DNA of 64,000 nucleotides from a gamma proteobacterium HTCC2207 (GTDB lineage: Bacteria; Pseudomonadota; Gammaproteobacteria; Pseudomonadales; Porticoccaceae): the NCBI GenBank assembly GCA_000153445.1, contig CH672396.1:219668-283667 (forward strand). The letters run 5' to 3'. The stretch's first letter is position 1; each line of letters begins with the position of its first letter. The notes beneath the pieces are model-generated. The model saw only the letters and a list, made by a program, of their open reading frames with translations, did not search any database and had not been told where the DNA came from. The position numbers and the translations under genes are program-made. Shown here one piece after another: positions 50,052 to 60,669 of the stretch.

Positions 50052-50099
50052 GTAAAAATTGCCACTGACTAAAAGACAAAAACCGAGACTATTAAAACT

Positions 50100-51269
50100 A
50101 TGTATAAAATTCGTACCTACAATGCCATTTCATCCAAAGGCCTGAGCCGCTTTCCTACCGACAGCTACCAGGTGTCCAGTGAAAGTACTGATGCAGATGG
50201 TATTTTGTTGCGCAGCCAGAAGCTACACACCGAAGTGCTGCCAGAGTCCGTGGTTGCCATTGCCCGCGCCGGTGCTGGTACGAATAATATTCCTGTCGCT
50301 GATTACACCGAGAAGGGCGTTGTTGTATTCAATACCCCAGGAGCCAATGCCAACGCAGTAAAAGAACTGATTGTCGCAGCGCTACTGATGGGATCGCGAG
50401 ATATTTACGGCGGCATGAACTATGTTCAGGGCCTCACCGAAATGACCGATTCGGGCGAGATGGGCAAGTTGCTGGAAAAAGAGAAAAAGAATTTTGCCGG
50501 TGGCGAAATTCAGGGCAAAACTCTGGGTGTAGTGGGTCTTGGAGCCATTGGTTCGATGATTGGCAATCTGGCCCTAGAACTGGGTATGAATGTAGTGGGC
50601 TACGATCCGGCTATTTCGGTTGAGGCTGCCTGGCAGCTGTCGAGCAGTGTTGAGCGCATGGAAAATCTCGAAGCGCTGCTGGCTTGCTCAGACTTTATTA
50701 CCCTGCATGTTCCTGCGATTCCTGCGACCAAGCATTTGATTAACAGCAAGACTCTGTCGGGCATGAGAAGCAACGCTAAGATCCTTAACTTCGCCCGCGA
50801 AGAAATTGTTAGCAGTGCCGATATGGTCGCCGCGTTGGATGCTGGCGTGATAGCCGGTTATATCACTGACTTCCCAGCACCTGAGTTGCTCGGCCGCAAA
50901 GATGTTTTGCTGATGCCGCATATTGGTGCCAGCACAGAAGAAGCTGAAGAGAACTGTGCAGTAATGGCTGCCAACCAACTTATGGACTTCCTTGAGAACG
51001 GTAACATCCTCAATTCGGTTAACTACCCGAAAATTAGAATGTCACGCAACGGTGGAACACGCATCACCTTCACCAATAAAAACGTGCCCAAGGTTCTCGG
51101 TAGCGTATTGTCTGTTTTAGCTGACGGCGAGATCAATGTTGTGGATATGGTAAACAAGAGCCGCGATGAGATTGCCTACAATATTATCGATATCGAGGGT
51201 GACCTCAATGACAGCCTCAAGGCCCAGATCGAAGCGGTCGAAGGTGTTGTTCACGTACGGGTTATCTAA
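50100..51269 (+). CDS. serA: Phosphoglycerate dehydrogenase
   Basis: 389 residues. A D-2-hydroxyacid dehydrogenase core with NAD site GLGAIGSMIG (near residue 141), active-site Arg/Glu/His in 'NFAREEIV' and 'LLMPHIGASTEEAEEN', and a C-terminal ACT domain (about 315-389) for serine feedback control. It oxidises 3-phosphoglycerate as the first step of serine synthesis. It is the short form lacking an intervening domain. Cotranscription with serC is likely. Confidence 0.95.
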   Translation: MYKIRTYNAISSKGLSRFPTDSYQVSSESTDADGILLRSQKLHTEVLPESVVAIARAGAGTNNIPVADYTEKGVVVFNTPGANANAVKELIVAALLMGSRDIYGGMNYVQGLTEMTDSGEMGKLLEKEKKNFAGGEIQGKTLGVVGLGAIGSMIGNLALELGMNVVGYDPAISVEAAWQLSSSVERMENLEALLACSDFITLHVPAIPATKHLINSKTLSGMRSNAKILNFAREEIVSSADMVAALDAGVIAGYITDFPAPELLGRKDVLLMPHIGASTEEAEENCAVMAANQLMDFLENGNILNSVNYPKIRMSRNGGTRITFTNKNVPKVLGSVLSVLADGEINVVDMVNKSRDEIAYNIIDIEGDLNDSLKAQIEAVEGVVHVRVI

Positions 51270-51272
51270 GCC

Positions 51273-51312
51273 CGGATTAGTTAGCACGGATTAGTCAGTA
51301 CTAATCAGCTAA
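51273..51312 (+). repeat. 14-bp tandem repeat and hairpin after serA
   Basis: CGGATTAGTTAGCA (51273-51286) and CGGATTAGTCAGTA (51287-51300) are tandem near-copies. GATTAGT (51289-51295) also pairs with ACTAATC (51300-51306), and outer TTAGC (51281-51285) with GCTAA (51308-51312), giving a hairpin 12 bp past the serA stop. Only a weak T-rich tail follows; it may end the serCA transcript. Confidence 0.55.
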
Positions 51313-51336
51313 GTATTATTTCTGCCGGGGTGGCGC

Positions 51337-52329
51337 TCAAGTCACCCCAGTGGAAAATAGTTTCCCCCGCACTGTATTGCGATACTCCTTCGGACTATTG
51401 CCAGACCAGTGTTTAAAGCGCGACGAAAACCAACTGGCATCGTTGTAACCGCTATAGCCCGCAATCCCCAAAATCGTCAAATCCGTATTCTTTAACAGAT
51501 CACAGGCAAAGGTCATTCGCACGTCCGTTAGATAATCCCCAGGCGTCATTGCCAAGGCGGCGACAAAGCGCCGATTAAAGCTCCTTGTACTCATGCCAAA
51601 TTGCGCCGCTAACTCTGGCACCGCCAGCTGTTTGCTGAGATTATCCTGAATCCACATCTGCGCTTGCACAATGGCCTCATCAGTATGGGTCTTGTGTTGG
51701 TCGCCTAGACTGAGTGGCTCGGTCAAATTGCGAATTTCATGGAAAAAATTGCGCTGTGCCTGATGCGCAATCACCCGCCCAAAGATCCGCTCTACCTGAT
51801 GCATAATCAACTCAGCCATGGCATTGATACTGGCCGCACAATAAACATTGCCCGACTGAGTGGTGAAGTGTTGGCGCGCCAATTTTACCTTTGGGTAACT
51901 GCGCTGCAGCTGGTCGAAGTAGTGCCAGTGAGTCGTCGCCGGCTTGTCGTCGAGCAGTCCTGCCTCGGCCAAAAAACATACCCCTGTACCCACCGCAGTA
52001 AAGCTACTGTTGAGTTGATGCTGTTCCTGCAGCCAAGGTATATAAGCCTGATTATTGGCCACTGCCGGGCGTGGATTGCGCCACAGCGCCGGGATATGAA
52101 TAAGATCGCTGGTAAAACGGTCGTTTATAGCGTGGGTTGGTGTTAGCTGAAAACCGGCCGATGTCTGCACCGGCTTACCGTCGATACTCACCCAGCGAAC
52201 CCTGAGTTTGGTGTGAGGGCCTCTGCTGGCGCGGGCCATGGCCTCGGCAAATTGGAAAATCTCAGCCGCCAGCGTGGTGCTGGAAACGAGCATATTGTCA
52301 CAGAGTAAAAGCGTCAGATTAAAGGTCAT
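51337..52329 (-). CDS. GlxA-like AraC-family regulator with DJ-1/PfpI-type domain
   Basis: 330 residues from ATG 52329. The N-terminal about 190 residues are a glutamine-amidotransferase-like (DJ-1/PfpI) domain, with 'AVGTGVCFLAEAGLL' at the nucleophile-elbow position; the C-terminal about 100 residues are an AraC double helix-turn-helix (LAVPELAAQFGMSTRSFNRRF and LTILGIAGYSGYNDASWFSSRF). Ligand unknown. It is divergent from the fabY-type gene, with operator-like repeats between them, suggesting it controls that gene or itself. Confidence 0.88.
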   Translation of the reverse strand: MTFNLTLLLCDNMLVSSTTLAAEIFQFAEAMARASRGPHTKLRVRWVSIDGKPVQTSAGFQLTPTHAINDRFTSDLIHIPALWRNPRPAVANNQAYIPWLQEQHQLNSSFTAVGTGVCFLAEAGLLDDKPATTHWHYFDQLQRSYPKVKLARQHFTTQSGNVYCAASINAMAELIMHQVERIFGRVIAHQAQRNFFHEIRNLTEPLSLGDQHKTHTDEAIVQAQMWIQDNLSKQLAVPELAAQFGMSTRSFNRRFVAALAMTPGDYLTDVRMTFACDLLKNTDLTILGIAGYSGYNDASWFSSRFKHWSGNSPKEYRNTVRGKLFSTGVT

Positions 52330-52362
52330 AATGACCGCAATATACCATATAACGGCTATATG

Positions 52363-52393
52363 GCTAAATAGCAATATTGTTTGGCTGATTAGC
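52363..52393. promoter_or_regulatory. Paired operator-like sites between the GlxA-like regulator and fabY
   Basis: GCTAAATAGC (52363-52372) and GCTGATTAGC (52384-52393) are short palindromes in direct orientation, spaced 21 bp (two helical turns), within a longer matching context TGGCTRAWTAGCAA. A third partial GGCTATAT starts at 52354. Tandem direct sites two turns apart are typical for AraC-family activators. Confidence 0.5.
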
Positions 52394-52461
52394 AAAAGCA
52401 TATCTAGGTGGCTCTGCCTACACTTAAAGCCTATCTACAGCCTCACTTCAAGGACGTTCTT

Positions 52462-54411
52462 ATGCCCAACTCTCTTCCGCTTATTGTCGGCTTCGGCGGC
52501 TACAGCGCTGCTGGACGCAGCTCCTCCCACCAAGCATTTCGCCGTATGATTCTCGAGTCACTGCCAGCTGAAGAACAGCTTAAGACTATCGTCAGCCTTG
52601 CCTGTCTAATGGCTCAAGTGACTAAAGAAGGGGAACACTATCGTGATCAGGATGGCGTGCTGTTGAGCCCACTTGATGTAGATAGTCGTTTTCGTCAGCA
52701 GGTGCTCGATGGCACATTGATTCGCAAAATTGAGTTATTTGATCCGGCCAATATCCCAGGTCATAAAAAGATTTCCCTGACCGATGCGCCTGAACAGACT
52801 GTTCAGTTCACCATGCTCAAGCGTGATCTTCCCAAGGTGCCACCCCAGAGCTGGCAGATTCGCGATCTGGAAGATGGCAGTGTTGAGGTGACAGCAACCG
52901 GTTCCAGCCAATATCTTGTCGAGTCCCCCTACGAGCTTATTGCCAAGGCGGCGGGACAATTGCCCAGCGGGTTTAATCCCTCAGATCATTACAACAGCCG
53001 CTTCCATCCACGCAGTCTGCAGATGGCTTTAATCGGCGCCAGCGATGCTGTGCATTCAATGGGAATTCCTTGGGATAAAGTTGCTGCCTCAGTCTCTCCA
53101 GACGAAGTAGGTGTTTACTCCTCTAGCGTATTAAGTCAGATGACTGAAGAGGGTTTTGGTGGTCTGTTACAAGCCCGTTTACGCGGCAGTCGTACCACCG
53201 CCAAGCAGGTTCCTCTGGGTTTAAACTCTATGCCAGCGGACTTTGTTAATGCCTATGTACTGGGTAGTGTCGGTCACACTGAAGCCATTACCGGCGCCTG
53301 CGCCAGCTTCCTCTATGTGCTGCAAGCCGCGGTGCGAGATATTCGCAGCGGTCGCCGGCGCGTGGCTATTTTGGGTAATGCCGAAGCCGGTGTCACCCCA
53401 GAGATCTCCGAGGGCTTTGCCAATATGAGTGCCCTCGGCAGCGATGAAAATCTGTGCAAATTAGATTGCACAGACACCCCAGATTGGCGTCGAGCCAGCC
53501 GTCCCTTTGGCCATAACTGTGGCTTTACTCTGTCGGAAGCGACCCAGTATATTGTGCTGATGGATGATGCCCTGGCTATTGAGCTGGGTGCCGATATTCA
53601 CGGCGCTGTGCCAGAGGTGTTTATCAATGCTGACGGTGTGAAGAAATCTATTTCAGCCCCTGGAGTGGGCAACTATATTTCCTTCTCCAAAGCGGTCGCA
53701 GCAGCGATCAATATTGTCGGAGAAGACAGTGTTAAAAAGCACAGCTTTGTCCACGCTCACGGATCCAGCACCCCGGCTAACCGAACCACCGAATCACATT
53801 TGATTGAGCAGGTTGCCACTGCCTTTGATATTTACGATTGGCCGGTAACAGCGGCGAAATCCTATGTTGGCCACTCCCTGTCCACCGCCAGTGGTGATCA
53901 GCTTGTATCTGCGCTGGGAACCTTTAAATATCACATGATTCCGGGGATTAAAACGATCACCGAAATAGCGCCGGATGTAGCCCAAGAGCGTCTGCGTTTC
54001 CCGCTGCAAGATATAGATGTCAGTGCTGGCAAGATGGATGTCGCCTTTATCAATTCAAAAGGCTTTGGCGGCAACAATGCGACAGCTGTGCTGTTGTCAC
54101 CGGAAAAGGTTGAGGAGATGTTGGCTGTGCGCTACGCCGATCGATTCAATGCCTATTTGACTCAGCGGGATATAACCCGTGCTACAGCGGCGCAGTATGC
54201 CACTCGTGCCGATGCCGCCCAGCTGGACGTCATCTATCGCTTTGGTGAGCCATTAATTGATGAGGCCGGGGTCACTATTAGTGCCAAAGGTGTGCATATT
54301 CCCGGGTTTGCTCAGGATGTTATCTTTGACCTAGAGAACCCTTGGCAAGATATGCAGCAAACTGCTGCAGTCGCAGCAGCACAGACTGATCAACTCTGCG
54401 TGCCTGATTGA
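52462..54411 (+). CDS. fabY: FabY-type beta-ketoacyl-ACP synthase
   Basis: 649 residues from ATG 52462, with AAGGA at 52450-52454. The opening 'LPLIVGFGGYSAAGRSS' and total size match Pseudomonas FabY, a condensing enzyme that starts fatty-acid synthesis from acetyl-CoA and malonyl-ACP in place of FabH. The Cys-His-His triad is visible: C280 in TGACASF, His in HAHGSSTPANRT and His in VGHSLSTASGDQ. An N-terminal extension of about 150 residues precedes the thiolase fold. Its 3' end overlaps the convergent protease gene by 92 bp. Confidence 0.88.
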   Translation: MPNSLPLIVGFGGYSAAGRSSSHQAFRRMILESLPAEEQLKTIVSLACLMAQVTKEGEHYRDQDGVLLSPLDVDSRFRQQVLDGTLIRKIELFDPANIPGHKKISLTDAPEQTVQFTMLKRDLPKVPPQSWQIRDLEDGSVEVTATGSSQYLVESPYELIAKAAGQLPSGFNPSDHYNSRFHPRSLQMALIGASDAVHSMGIPWDKVAASVSPDEVGVYSSSVLSQMTEEGFGGLLQARLRGSRTTAKQVPLGLNSMPADFVNAYVLGSVGHTEAITGACASFLYVLQAAVRDIRSGRRRVAILGNAEAGVTPEISEGFANMSALGSDENLCKLDCTDTPDWRRASRPFGHNCGFTLSEATQYIVLMDDALAIELGADIHGAVPEVFINADGVKKSISAPGVGNYISFSKAVAAAINIVGEDSVKKHSFVHAHGSSTPANRTTESHLIEQVATAFDIYDWPVTAAKSYVGHSLSTASGDQLVSALGTFKYHMIPGIKTITEIAPDVAQERLRFPLQDIDVSAGKMDVAFINSKGFGGNNATAVLLSPEKVEEMLAVRYADRFNAYLTQRDITRATAAQYATRADAAQLDVIYRFGEPLIDEAGVTISAKGVHIPGFAQDVIFDLENPWQDMQQTAAVAAAQTDQLCVPD

Positions 54412-55231
54412 TCCAGCGCTCAGGATCCGCCACAGCGCCGTCGCGATTGGCGCTGTTGGTTTGGGAGCTCAGGTGGAGGCTTGGTGCACCAGTTTTATTC
54501 ACCAGCAGAGTACCGCCATGTATGGCAATTAATTGAGTTGTCTGGTGATTCTTATACTCTAACAAAAGCGGTCCCCCAGAGGCACCGCTTCTCGCATCAC
54601 AGTCATGCAAGAGCAATTTTTCACTGGCAAATTGAATCGAGCTGTACTGCTCGCAGCCGACTGACTCGGTGATTTGATTCTGGCTGCTGTTATAACCTAG
54701 CAAAGACAATCTTCCAGAGCCGATAGATTGGCCGATATTTAATTTCAAGGCTGGCTGTTGCAGTGACCTAGATAGCGCCACAAACACAATATCGCTCTCC
54801 GATTGAGCAATCTTATTTTCACTGAGCGGGTCGAAGTTATGGGCCGACACCATGGCGAATGGAATAGCACTAAACCGCTTATTTTTCGGGAGATAGCTGC
54901 AAGAAGCGTATTTTTTGCCGGATTTAGCGTCAAATAAGATATGCGCGGCGGTCACTATAATCGCCTGGGTTGGATGCACCAAAGGGCTTTTAATATGCGT
55001 TGCGGTGCCCCTCAGGCCACCGTCGCAGATAACCGTCCCAACGGCAGATAGAGCGACTCGCTGTTCTTGATTGTACTGCCCCTGAAGCGGCATCAGACGT
55101 TGATCTTCAATACCATTGTCCGGGTTTCCATCACCAAATATAGCGCCCTGAGCAACAGTCTGTAGCAACAGGACACTCAGTCCCAGAAGCAGGACCTTGA
55201 AGCTAAAAGGCTTCAGCCCATATCTCCCCAA
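54320..55231 (-). CDS. Secreted trypsin-like serine protease
   Basis: 303 residues with a signal peptide (about 8-30). The chymotrypsin-fold triad is H97 (VTAAHIL), D147 (ESDIVFVAL) and S218 (GASGGPL). Four cysteines (69, 111, 193, 211) could form two disulfides, in keeping with export and DsbA. No ATG start exists: the first possible codon is TTG 55231, overlapping rsmE by 19 bp, with no clear ribosome site, so the start is uncertain. Its 3' end runs 92 bp into fabY on the other strand. Substrate unknown. Confidence 0.78.
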   Translation of the reverse strand: MGRYGLKPFSFKVLLLGLSVLLLQTVAQGAIFGDGNPDNGIEDQRLMPLQGQYNQEQRVALSAVGTVICDGGLRGTATHIKSPLVHPTQAIIVTAAHILFDAKSGKKYASCSYLPKNKRFSAIPFAMVSAHNFDPLSENKIAQSESDIVFVALSRSLQQPALKLNIGQSIGSGRLSLLGYNSSQNQITESVGCEQYSSIQFASEKLLLHDCDARSGASGGPLLLEYKNHQTTQLIAIHGGTLLVNKTGAPSLHLSSQTNSANRDGAVADPERWINQARRVDQSVLLRLQQFAAYLAKGSLGQR

Positions 55232-55950
55232 ACTGACTGCATAATACTGATCGCTGCCAGCGGCGCAGTTTCGGTTCGCATTACTCTGGGGCCCAAGGTT
55301 AGAGCGGCAAAGCCATTGTCCATGGCGCGACTAATCTCATTGTCGCTAAGCCCGCCCTCAGGTCCCACCAGAAGGCAGGCACTTTTTGGCGGTTGATGCT
55401 GTGCCAGGGATTTATCGCTGCGATGATGCAGCACCAGCTTAAGCTGTTCTGCATTGCCAGTGTCCTGACTCAGCCATTGATCCAATGTCAGGGCGGGATT
55501 AATGCTCGGCACCAGATTGCGCTGACACTGTTCACAGGCGCTGATAGAAACCTGCTGCCAGTGGCGCAATTTTTTCTCTAGTCGTTCACCATTGAGCTTC
55601 ACTTCTGTGCGCTCGCTAAATAGCGGAGTGATTTCAGAGACGCCGAGCTCAGTGGCTTTTTGCACAATCCAATCCATGCGTTCACCGCGGGATACGGCAA
55701 TCGCCAGATGTAAATTCAGCGGTGATTCGCGATCGATGTCGCGAAAGTCGCCAATACTGACGTCTACCTGAGACTTTGTTGCGCGGGTTAAAGTCGCGGA
55801 GAACTCTCCGCCTAGACCATTAAAAAGGGTGATTTCCTGACCAGCAGACATACGCAATGCCGACGACAGATGTCGTGCGGCGCTGCCCGACAGCGCTAAA
55901 TTGGCACCACTGCTGAGGGGCTGATCAGTAAATATTCGAGGGATACGCAT
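55213..55950 (-). CDS. rsmE: RsmE, 16S rRNA m3U1498 methyltransferase
   Basis: 245 residues, close to the E. coli 243. A PUA-like N-terminal domain is followed by a SPOUT methyltransferase with knotted SAM site motifs 'LLVGPEGGLSDNEI' and 'LTLGPRVMRTETAPLAAI'. It makes m3U1498 in 16S rRNA. It lies 9 bp after metF at the end of a SAM-producing operon, which is sensible for a SAM-consuming enzyme. Confidence 0.96.
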   Translation of the reverse strand: MRIPRIFTDQPLSSGANLALSGSAARHLSSALRMSAGQEITLFNGLGGEFSATLTRATKSQVDVSIGDFRDIDRESPLNLHLAIAVSRGERMDWIVQKATELGVSEITPLFSERTEVKLNGERLEKKLRHWQQVSISACEQCQRNLVPSINPALTLDQWLSQDTGNAEQLKLVLHHRSDKSLAQHQPPKSACLLVGPEGGLSDNEISRAMDNGFAALTLGPRVMRTETAPLAAISIMQSVWGDMG

Positions 55951-55959
55951 TGGAACTAT

Positions 55960-56808
55960 TTAGGTGTTTTCCGCAAAGCCAAGGTTGCGACACAGAGTAC
56001 CAGTAACCTGCCATTGATTCATGGTGTAAAAATGTAGGCCTGGTGCGCCACCGTCAAGCAGCTTCTGGCTCAGTTCGCTGACAATATCAATGCCATAGCT
56101 AACCAGATCATCCATATTGTCGCTGCGCTCTTTTAACTGCCAGCGCAACCAGCGGGGAATATCGGCACCGCAGCTATCGGAGAAGCGAATTAGATTGGCG
56201 TAATTGGTCAGCGGCATAATCCCAGGAATAATCGGCTGATTGATTCCGCCTTTGGCGCACTCATCGACAAACTTAAGGTAGGCATCGGCACTGTAAAAAT
56301 ATTGCGTAATTGCGCGATCTGCGCCGGCCTTAAATTTTTCACCGAGCCAGAAAACATCTTTGCTGTAACTTTCAGCTTCTGGGTGAATCTCAGGGTAGGC
56401 GGCGACATTAATATTAAAGTGATCGCCGGTATGCTGGCGAATAAATTCCACCAACTGATTGGCATGCACCAACTGTGCGGCCCCACCCATGCCCGAGGGC
56501 AGGTCGCCGCGCAGAGCGACCAAATGTCTAACCCCAGCAGCCTTGTAGCTGTTCAGTAGCTCCAAGACTTCAGTCTCAGAGTTGCCGCCAAAGGAAATAT
56601 GCGGCGCCACGTCAAAACCATCAGCCTGAATCGCGGCAACCTGATCTGCAGTAGTCGCGCGGGTTGAGCCGCCAGCGCCATAGGTTACTGAGAAAAACTC
56701 CGGATTGAATTTGCCCAACTCCTGTCGGGTTGTCGCCAACTTAGTTTTCCCCTGCTCAGTTTTCGGCGGGAAAAATTCAAAGCTGAGATCTGGTGTATCT
56801 GTGTTCAT
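55960..56808 (-). CDS. metF: MetF, methylenetetrahydrofolate reductase
   Basis: 282 residues from ATG 56808, with GAGGAA about 7 nt upstream. It has the FAD TIM-barrel features 'LSFEFFPPKTEQGK' (catalytic Glu), 'VTYGAGGSTRATT', 'HISFGG' and 'LVALRGDLPSG'. It reduces 5,10-methylene-THF to 5-methyl-THF, the methyl donor for methionine synthesis. Directly downstream of ahcY. Confidence 0.96.
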   Translation of the reverse strand: MNTDTPDLSFEFFPPKTEQGKTKLATTRQELGKFNPEFFSVTYGAGGSTRATTADQVAAIQADGFDVAPHISFGGNSETEVLELLNSYKAAGVRHLVALRGDLPSGMGGAAQLVHANQLVEFIRQHTGDHFNINVAAYPEIHPEAESYSKDVFWLGEKFKAGADRAITQYFYSADAYLKFVDECAKGGINQPIIPGIMPLTNYANLIRFSDSCGADIPRWLRWQLKERSDNMDDLVSYGIDIVSELSQKLLDGGAPGLHFYTMNQWQVTGTLCRNLGFAENT

Positions 56809-56842
56809 CAAGCTGTTCCTCTATGGCAATCGAAATTGCAGA

Positions 56843-58213
<1,371 letters not shown>

Positions 58214-58258
58214 AAATTGTTTCCTGTTGATCAATGCTTGTATGTGGGTGTTAAACGT

Positions 58259-58302
58259 TAAAGAGCTTTTTATCTAAAGAGCTTTCTAGTTAGAGAGCTT
58301 TC
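58259..58302. repeat. Three-copy 16-bp repeat at the metK 3' end
   Basis: TAAAGAGCTTTT (58259), TAAAGAGCTTTC (58275) and TAGAGAGCTTTC (58291) recur at exactly 16-bp spacing on the plus strand. The third copy is the last codons of metK, whose stop lies at 58290-58292; the other two are duplicates just beyond it. Confidence 0.8.
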
Positions 58303-59444
58303 TGAAGCGCCGCTACTTTGTCGGTTTTTTCCCAAGTAAAGTTTTCTAACTCACGGCCAAAGTGGCCGTAAGAAGCTGTCTGTTGATAGATCGGTCGGCG
58401 CAGGTCGAGCATTTCGATAAGTCCCCGAGGGCGCAGATCAAAGTTGTCGCGCACAAGAGCGACAATCTCTTCATCACGGAGCTTGCCGGTGCCAAAAGTA
58501 TTAACGCTAATGGATGTAGGCTCCGAGACACCAATGGCGTAAGAGACTTGAATTTCGCAGCGATCAGCTAGGCCGGCAGCGACAATATTTTTTGCTACAT
58601 AGCGTCCGGCATAGGCGGCAGAACGATCCACCTTGGTGGGATCCTTTCCGGAGAATGCGCCACCACCGTGGTGGGCCATGCCGCCGTAAGTGTCGACAAT
58701 AATTTTGCGTCCGGTAAGTCCACAGTCGCCCATAGGCCCGCCAATAATAAACTGGCCGGTAGGGTTAATATGATATTGAGTACCCGCATGCAGCCATTCT
58801 TCTGGCAGCACATGCTTGATGATTTCTTCGCGCACCGCGTCCTGAAGATCCGGCAGAGCTATATTCGGCGCGTGCTGTGTAGACAGAACTACTGCATCAA
58901 TCGCCACCGGCTTGCCGTTCTCATATCTCAGAGTGACCTGGCTTTTTGCATCAGGACGCAACCAGGGCAATACGCCATTCTTGCGCAGCTGGGCTTGGCG
59001 CTCCACCAGACGGTGAGCGTAGTAAATCGGTGCGGGCATCAACACAGAGGTTTCATTACTCGCATAACCAAACATCAGGCCCTGGTCGCCGGCGCCAATA
59101 TCTTTATCCTGGGCTTCATCGACGCCCTGGGCTATATCGCTGGACTGCTTGCCGATGGCATTGAGCACGGCACAGGAGTTGCCATCAAAGCCAACCTCGG
59201 AACTGTCATAACCTATACCAGTAATCACATCGCGAACAATCTGCTCCAGATCCACATAGGTATCAGTGCGCACTTCACCCGCAATAATTGTCATGCCGGT
59301 TTTGACCAGAGTCTCGACGGCGACACGAGAGTGGGGGTCATCTTTTAAAATGGCATCCAAAACCGCGTCAGAAATCTGATCGGCCATTTTATCTGGGTGG
59401 CCCTCAGAGACTGATTCTGAGGTGAAAATAGAATAATTAGACAT
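58290..59444 (-). CDS. metK: S-adenosylmethionine synthetase
   Basis: 384 residues, same as E. coli MetK. Motifs '[19 protein letters not shown]', [12 protein letters not shown] and the P-loop-like [16 protein letters not shown] are intact. It makes SAM from ATP and methionine. It lies 29 bp after the regulator gene and before ahcY, forming a SAM-cycle operon. Confidence 0.98.
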   Translation of the reverse strand: MSNYSIFTSESVSEGHPDKMADQISDAVLDAILKDDPHSRVAVETLVKTGMTIIAGEVRTDTYVDLEQIVRDVITGIGYDSSEVGFDGNSCAVLNAIGKQSSDIAQGVDEAQDKDIGAGDQGLMFGYASNETSVLMPAPIYYAHRLVERQAQLRKNGVLPWLRPDAKSQVTLRYENGKPVAIDAVVLSTQHAPNIALPDLQDAVREEIIKHVLPEEWLHAGTQYHINPTGQFIIGGPMGDCGLTGRKIIVDTYGGMAHHGGGAFSGKDPTKVDRSAAYAGRYVAKNIVAAGLADRCEIQVSYAIGVSEPTSISVNTFGTGKLRDEEIVALVRDNFDLRPRGLIEMLDLRRPIYQQTASYGHFGRELENFTWEKTDKVAALQKAL

Positions 59445-59473
59445 AAACTTTTCCGTTGTAATCTGTCTTAAAA

Positions 59474-60478
59474 TTAAGGATTGTCGGACAGGGGTTTAAC
59501 AAACTGCCGCAGTTGAATTCGAAAGCCATTGCGCTGCGCCAGATAGAGGCTATTGCCCTCTACTAAGCCGGCACTCAGTGCCCAGCGAGTCAGCTCCTGA
59601 GGTTCGAGGCCGAGCCACAGATCGCCACAGGCTTTTTGTACCCAATCCTGATCGTGGGCACAGAGGTCAGTGATTAAAAGCACGCCGCCACTGTTTAGCA
59701 GCTGCGCACAGGCACTGACAATATCTCCCGGTGTTGGGTTGTGGTGCAGCACCATATTCAGAGATATACAGTCACTGTGCAGCCCTTCACTGATTGCTAG
59801 ATTGGTATCGCCAAGCTTAAAGTCGATATTTTGCAGGCCCTGACTGGTGGCTCTGGTACGGCACTGCTCAAGCATCTCTGCCGAGTTATCCAGCGCCGTA
59901 ACCTGCTTAAAGGTGGCCGATAATTTGCCCAGAAATTGGCCGTAGCCGGGACCGATTTCCAAGGCTGATTCCCGAGCGGCAATACTGTTATCGAGAAAGC
60001 TTTCAACGCTCTCACCATAGTCTGACCAGCTGGCTATCAAATCCTGATTTTCTTCAAAACGTGCTGCATTCTGATTAAAGAACGCGACCGAAGCAGCAGA
60101 GCGCTCGGTGTTAATCGATTCCAGTCGGGTGCGCAGGGCGGGATCTAATGCAGCATCGTCGATCGTTTGAAACAGCACATGTTGCAGTGCCTGCAGATCT
60201 GTATCCGGATGGCTCTCGTTGCGGCGATAAAAAATTGTCGTGCCCTCGCGACGAGTTGCCACCAGTCCGGCATTGGCGAGAATCTTAAGATGATGGCTCA
60301 TTGCCGACTGGCGGATATCAAACACTTGGCAGAGTTCTAGCACGCCATAGGCATTTTGTTGCAGTACCTTCAAAACCTGCATGCGCAACGGATCGCCCGC
60401 CGCTTTGCAGAGCGCGGTAATAGCGCCGGTATCGGTAGTTGATCTGGGCTGGCTGTCAAAGTGACTGAGGTTATCCAT
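59474..60478 (-). CDS. ArsR-family regulator fused to a SAM-dependent methyltransferase domain (SahR-like)
   Basis: 334 residues from ATG 60478. Residues about 15-95 are an ArsR winged helix ([32 protein letters not shown]); the rest is a class I methyltransferase with motif [13 protein letters not shown] and '[12 protein letters not shown]'. It heads the operon with metK, ahcY and metF. Known SahR regulators of the SAH/SAM cycle sense SAH, so a role as SAM/SAH sensor is likely, with the methyltransferase fold as the ligand domain. Pseudomonas has a similar gene next to metK. Confidence 0.85.
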   Translation of the reverse strand: MDNLSHFDSQPRSTTDTGAITALCKAAGDPLRMQVLKVLQQNAYGVLELCQVFDIRQSAMSHHLKILANAGLVATRREGTTIFYRRNESHPDTDLQALQHVLFQTIDDAALDPALRTRLESINTERSAASVAFFNQNAARFEENQDLIASWSDYGESVESFLDNSIAARESALEIGPGYGQFLGKLSATFKQVTALDNSAEMLEQCRTRATSQGLQNIDFKLGDTNLAISEGLHSDCISLNMVLHHNPTPGDIVSACAQLLNSGGVLLITDLCAHDQDWVQKACGDLWLGLEPQELTRWALSAGLVEGNSLYLAQRNGFRIQLRQFVKPLSDNP

Positions 60479-60500
60479 GGACGCGACTTTAACATAGTGA

Positions 60501-60528
60501 TTTTTATATATCAAAATATTTTTATATA
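60501..60528. promoter_or_regulatory. AT-rich direct repeat upstream of the ArsR-methyltransferase gene
   Basis: TTTTTATATA occurs at 60501-60510 and again at 60519-60528, 18 bp apart, with ATATC and ATATT between. It lies 23-50 bp before the regulator's start, where its operator or promoter would be expected. Confidence 0.4.
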
Positions 60529-60604
60529 AGGTGAGGGTGAACAAATTAGTTATTTCCCTGCGAAAAATAAGTTCGCAGTAAACAGTAGCCATAGTGAATA
60601 TCGG

Positions 60605-60633
60605 TTTACTGGTAACCTCTGGTAGGAGACAAT
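60605..60633 (+). promoter_or_regulatory. Possible tkt promoter
   Basis: TTTACT (60605-60610) and GACAAT (60628-60633) are 17 bp apart, each with four consensus matches, and end 36 bp before the tkt start. CTGGTAG (60619-60625) is the inverse of CTACCAG (60652-60658) next to the ribosome site AGGAG. Confidence 0.4.
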
Positions 60634-60669
60634 GCGCGCCTAAATTTTGACTACCAGGAGTGATGATTT

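Noticed and set aside
51327-51348. GGGGTGGC/GTCACCCC hairpin at the end of the GlxA-like gene
   Set aside because: It lies partly within the coding end of the regulator and has no T-tract; not reported as a terminator.
58214-58289. SAH riboswitch upstream of ahcY
   Set aside because: The 76-bp gap is mostly the 16-bp tandem repeat and lacks room and motifs for the known aptamer.
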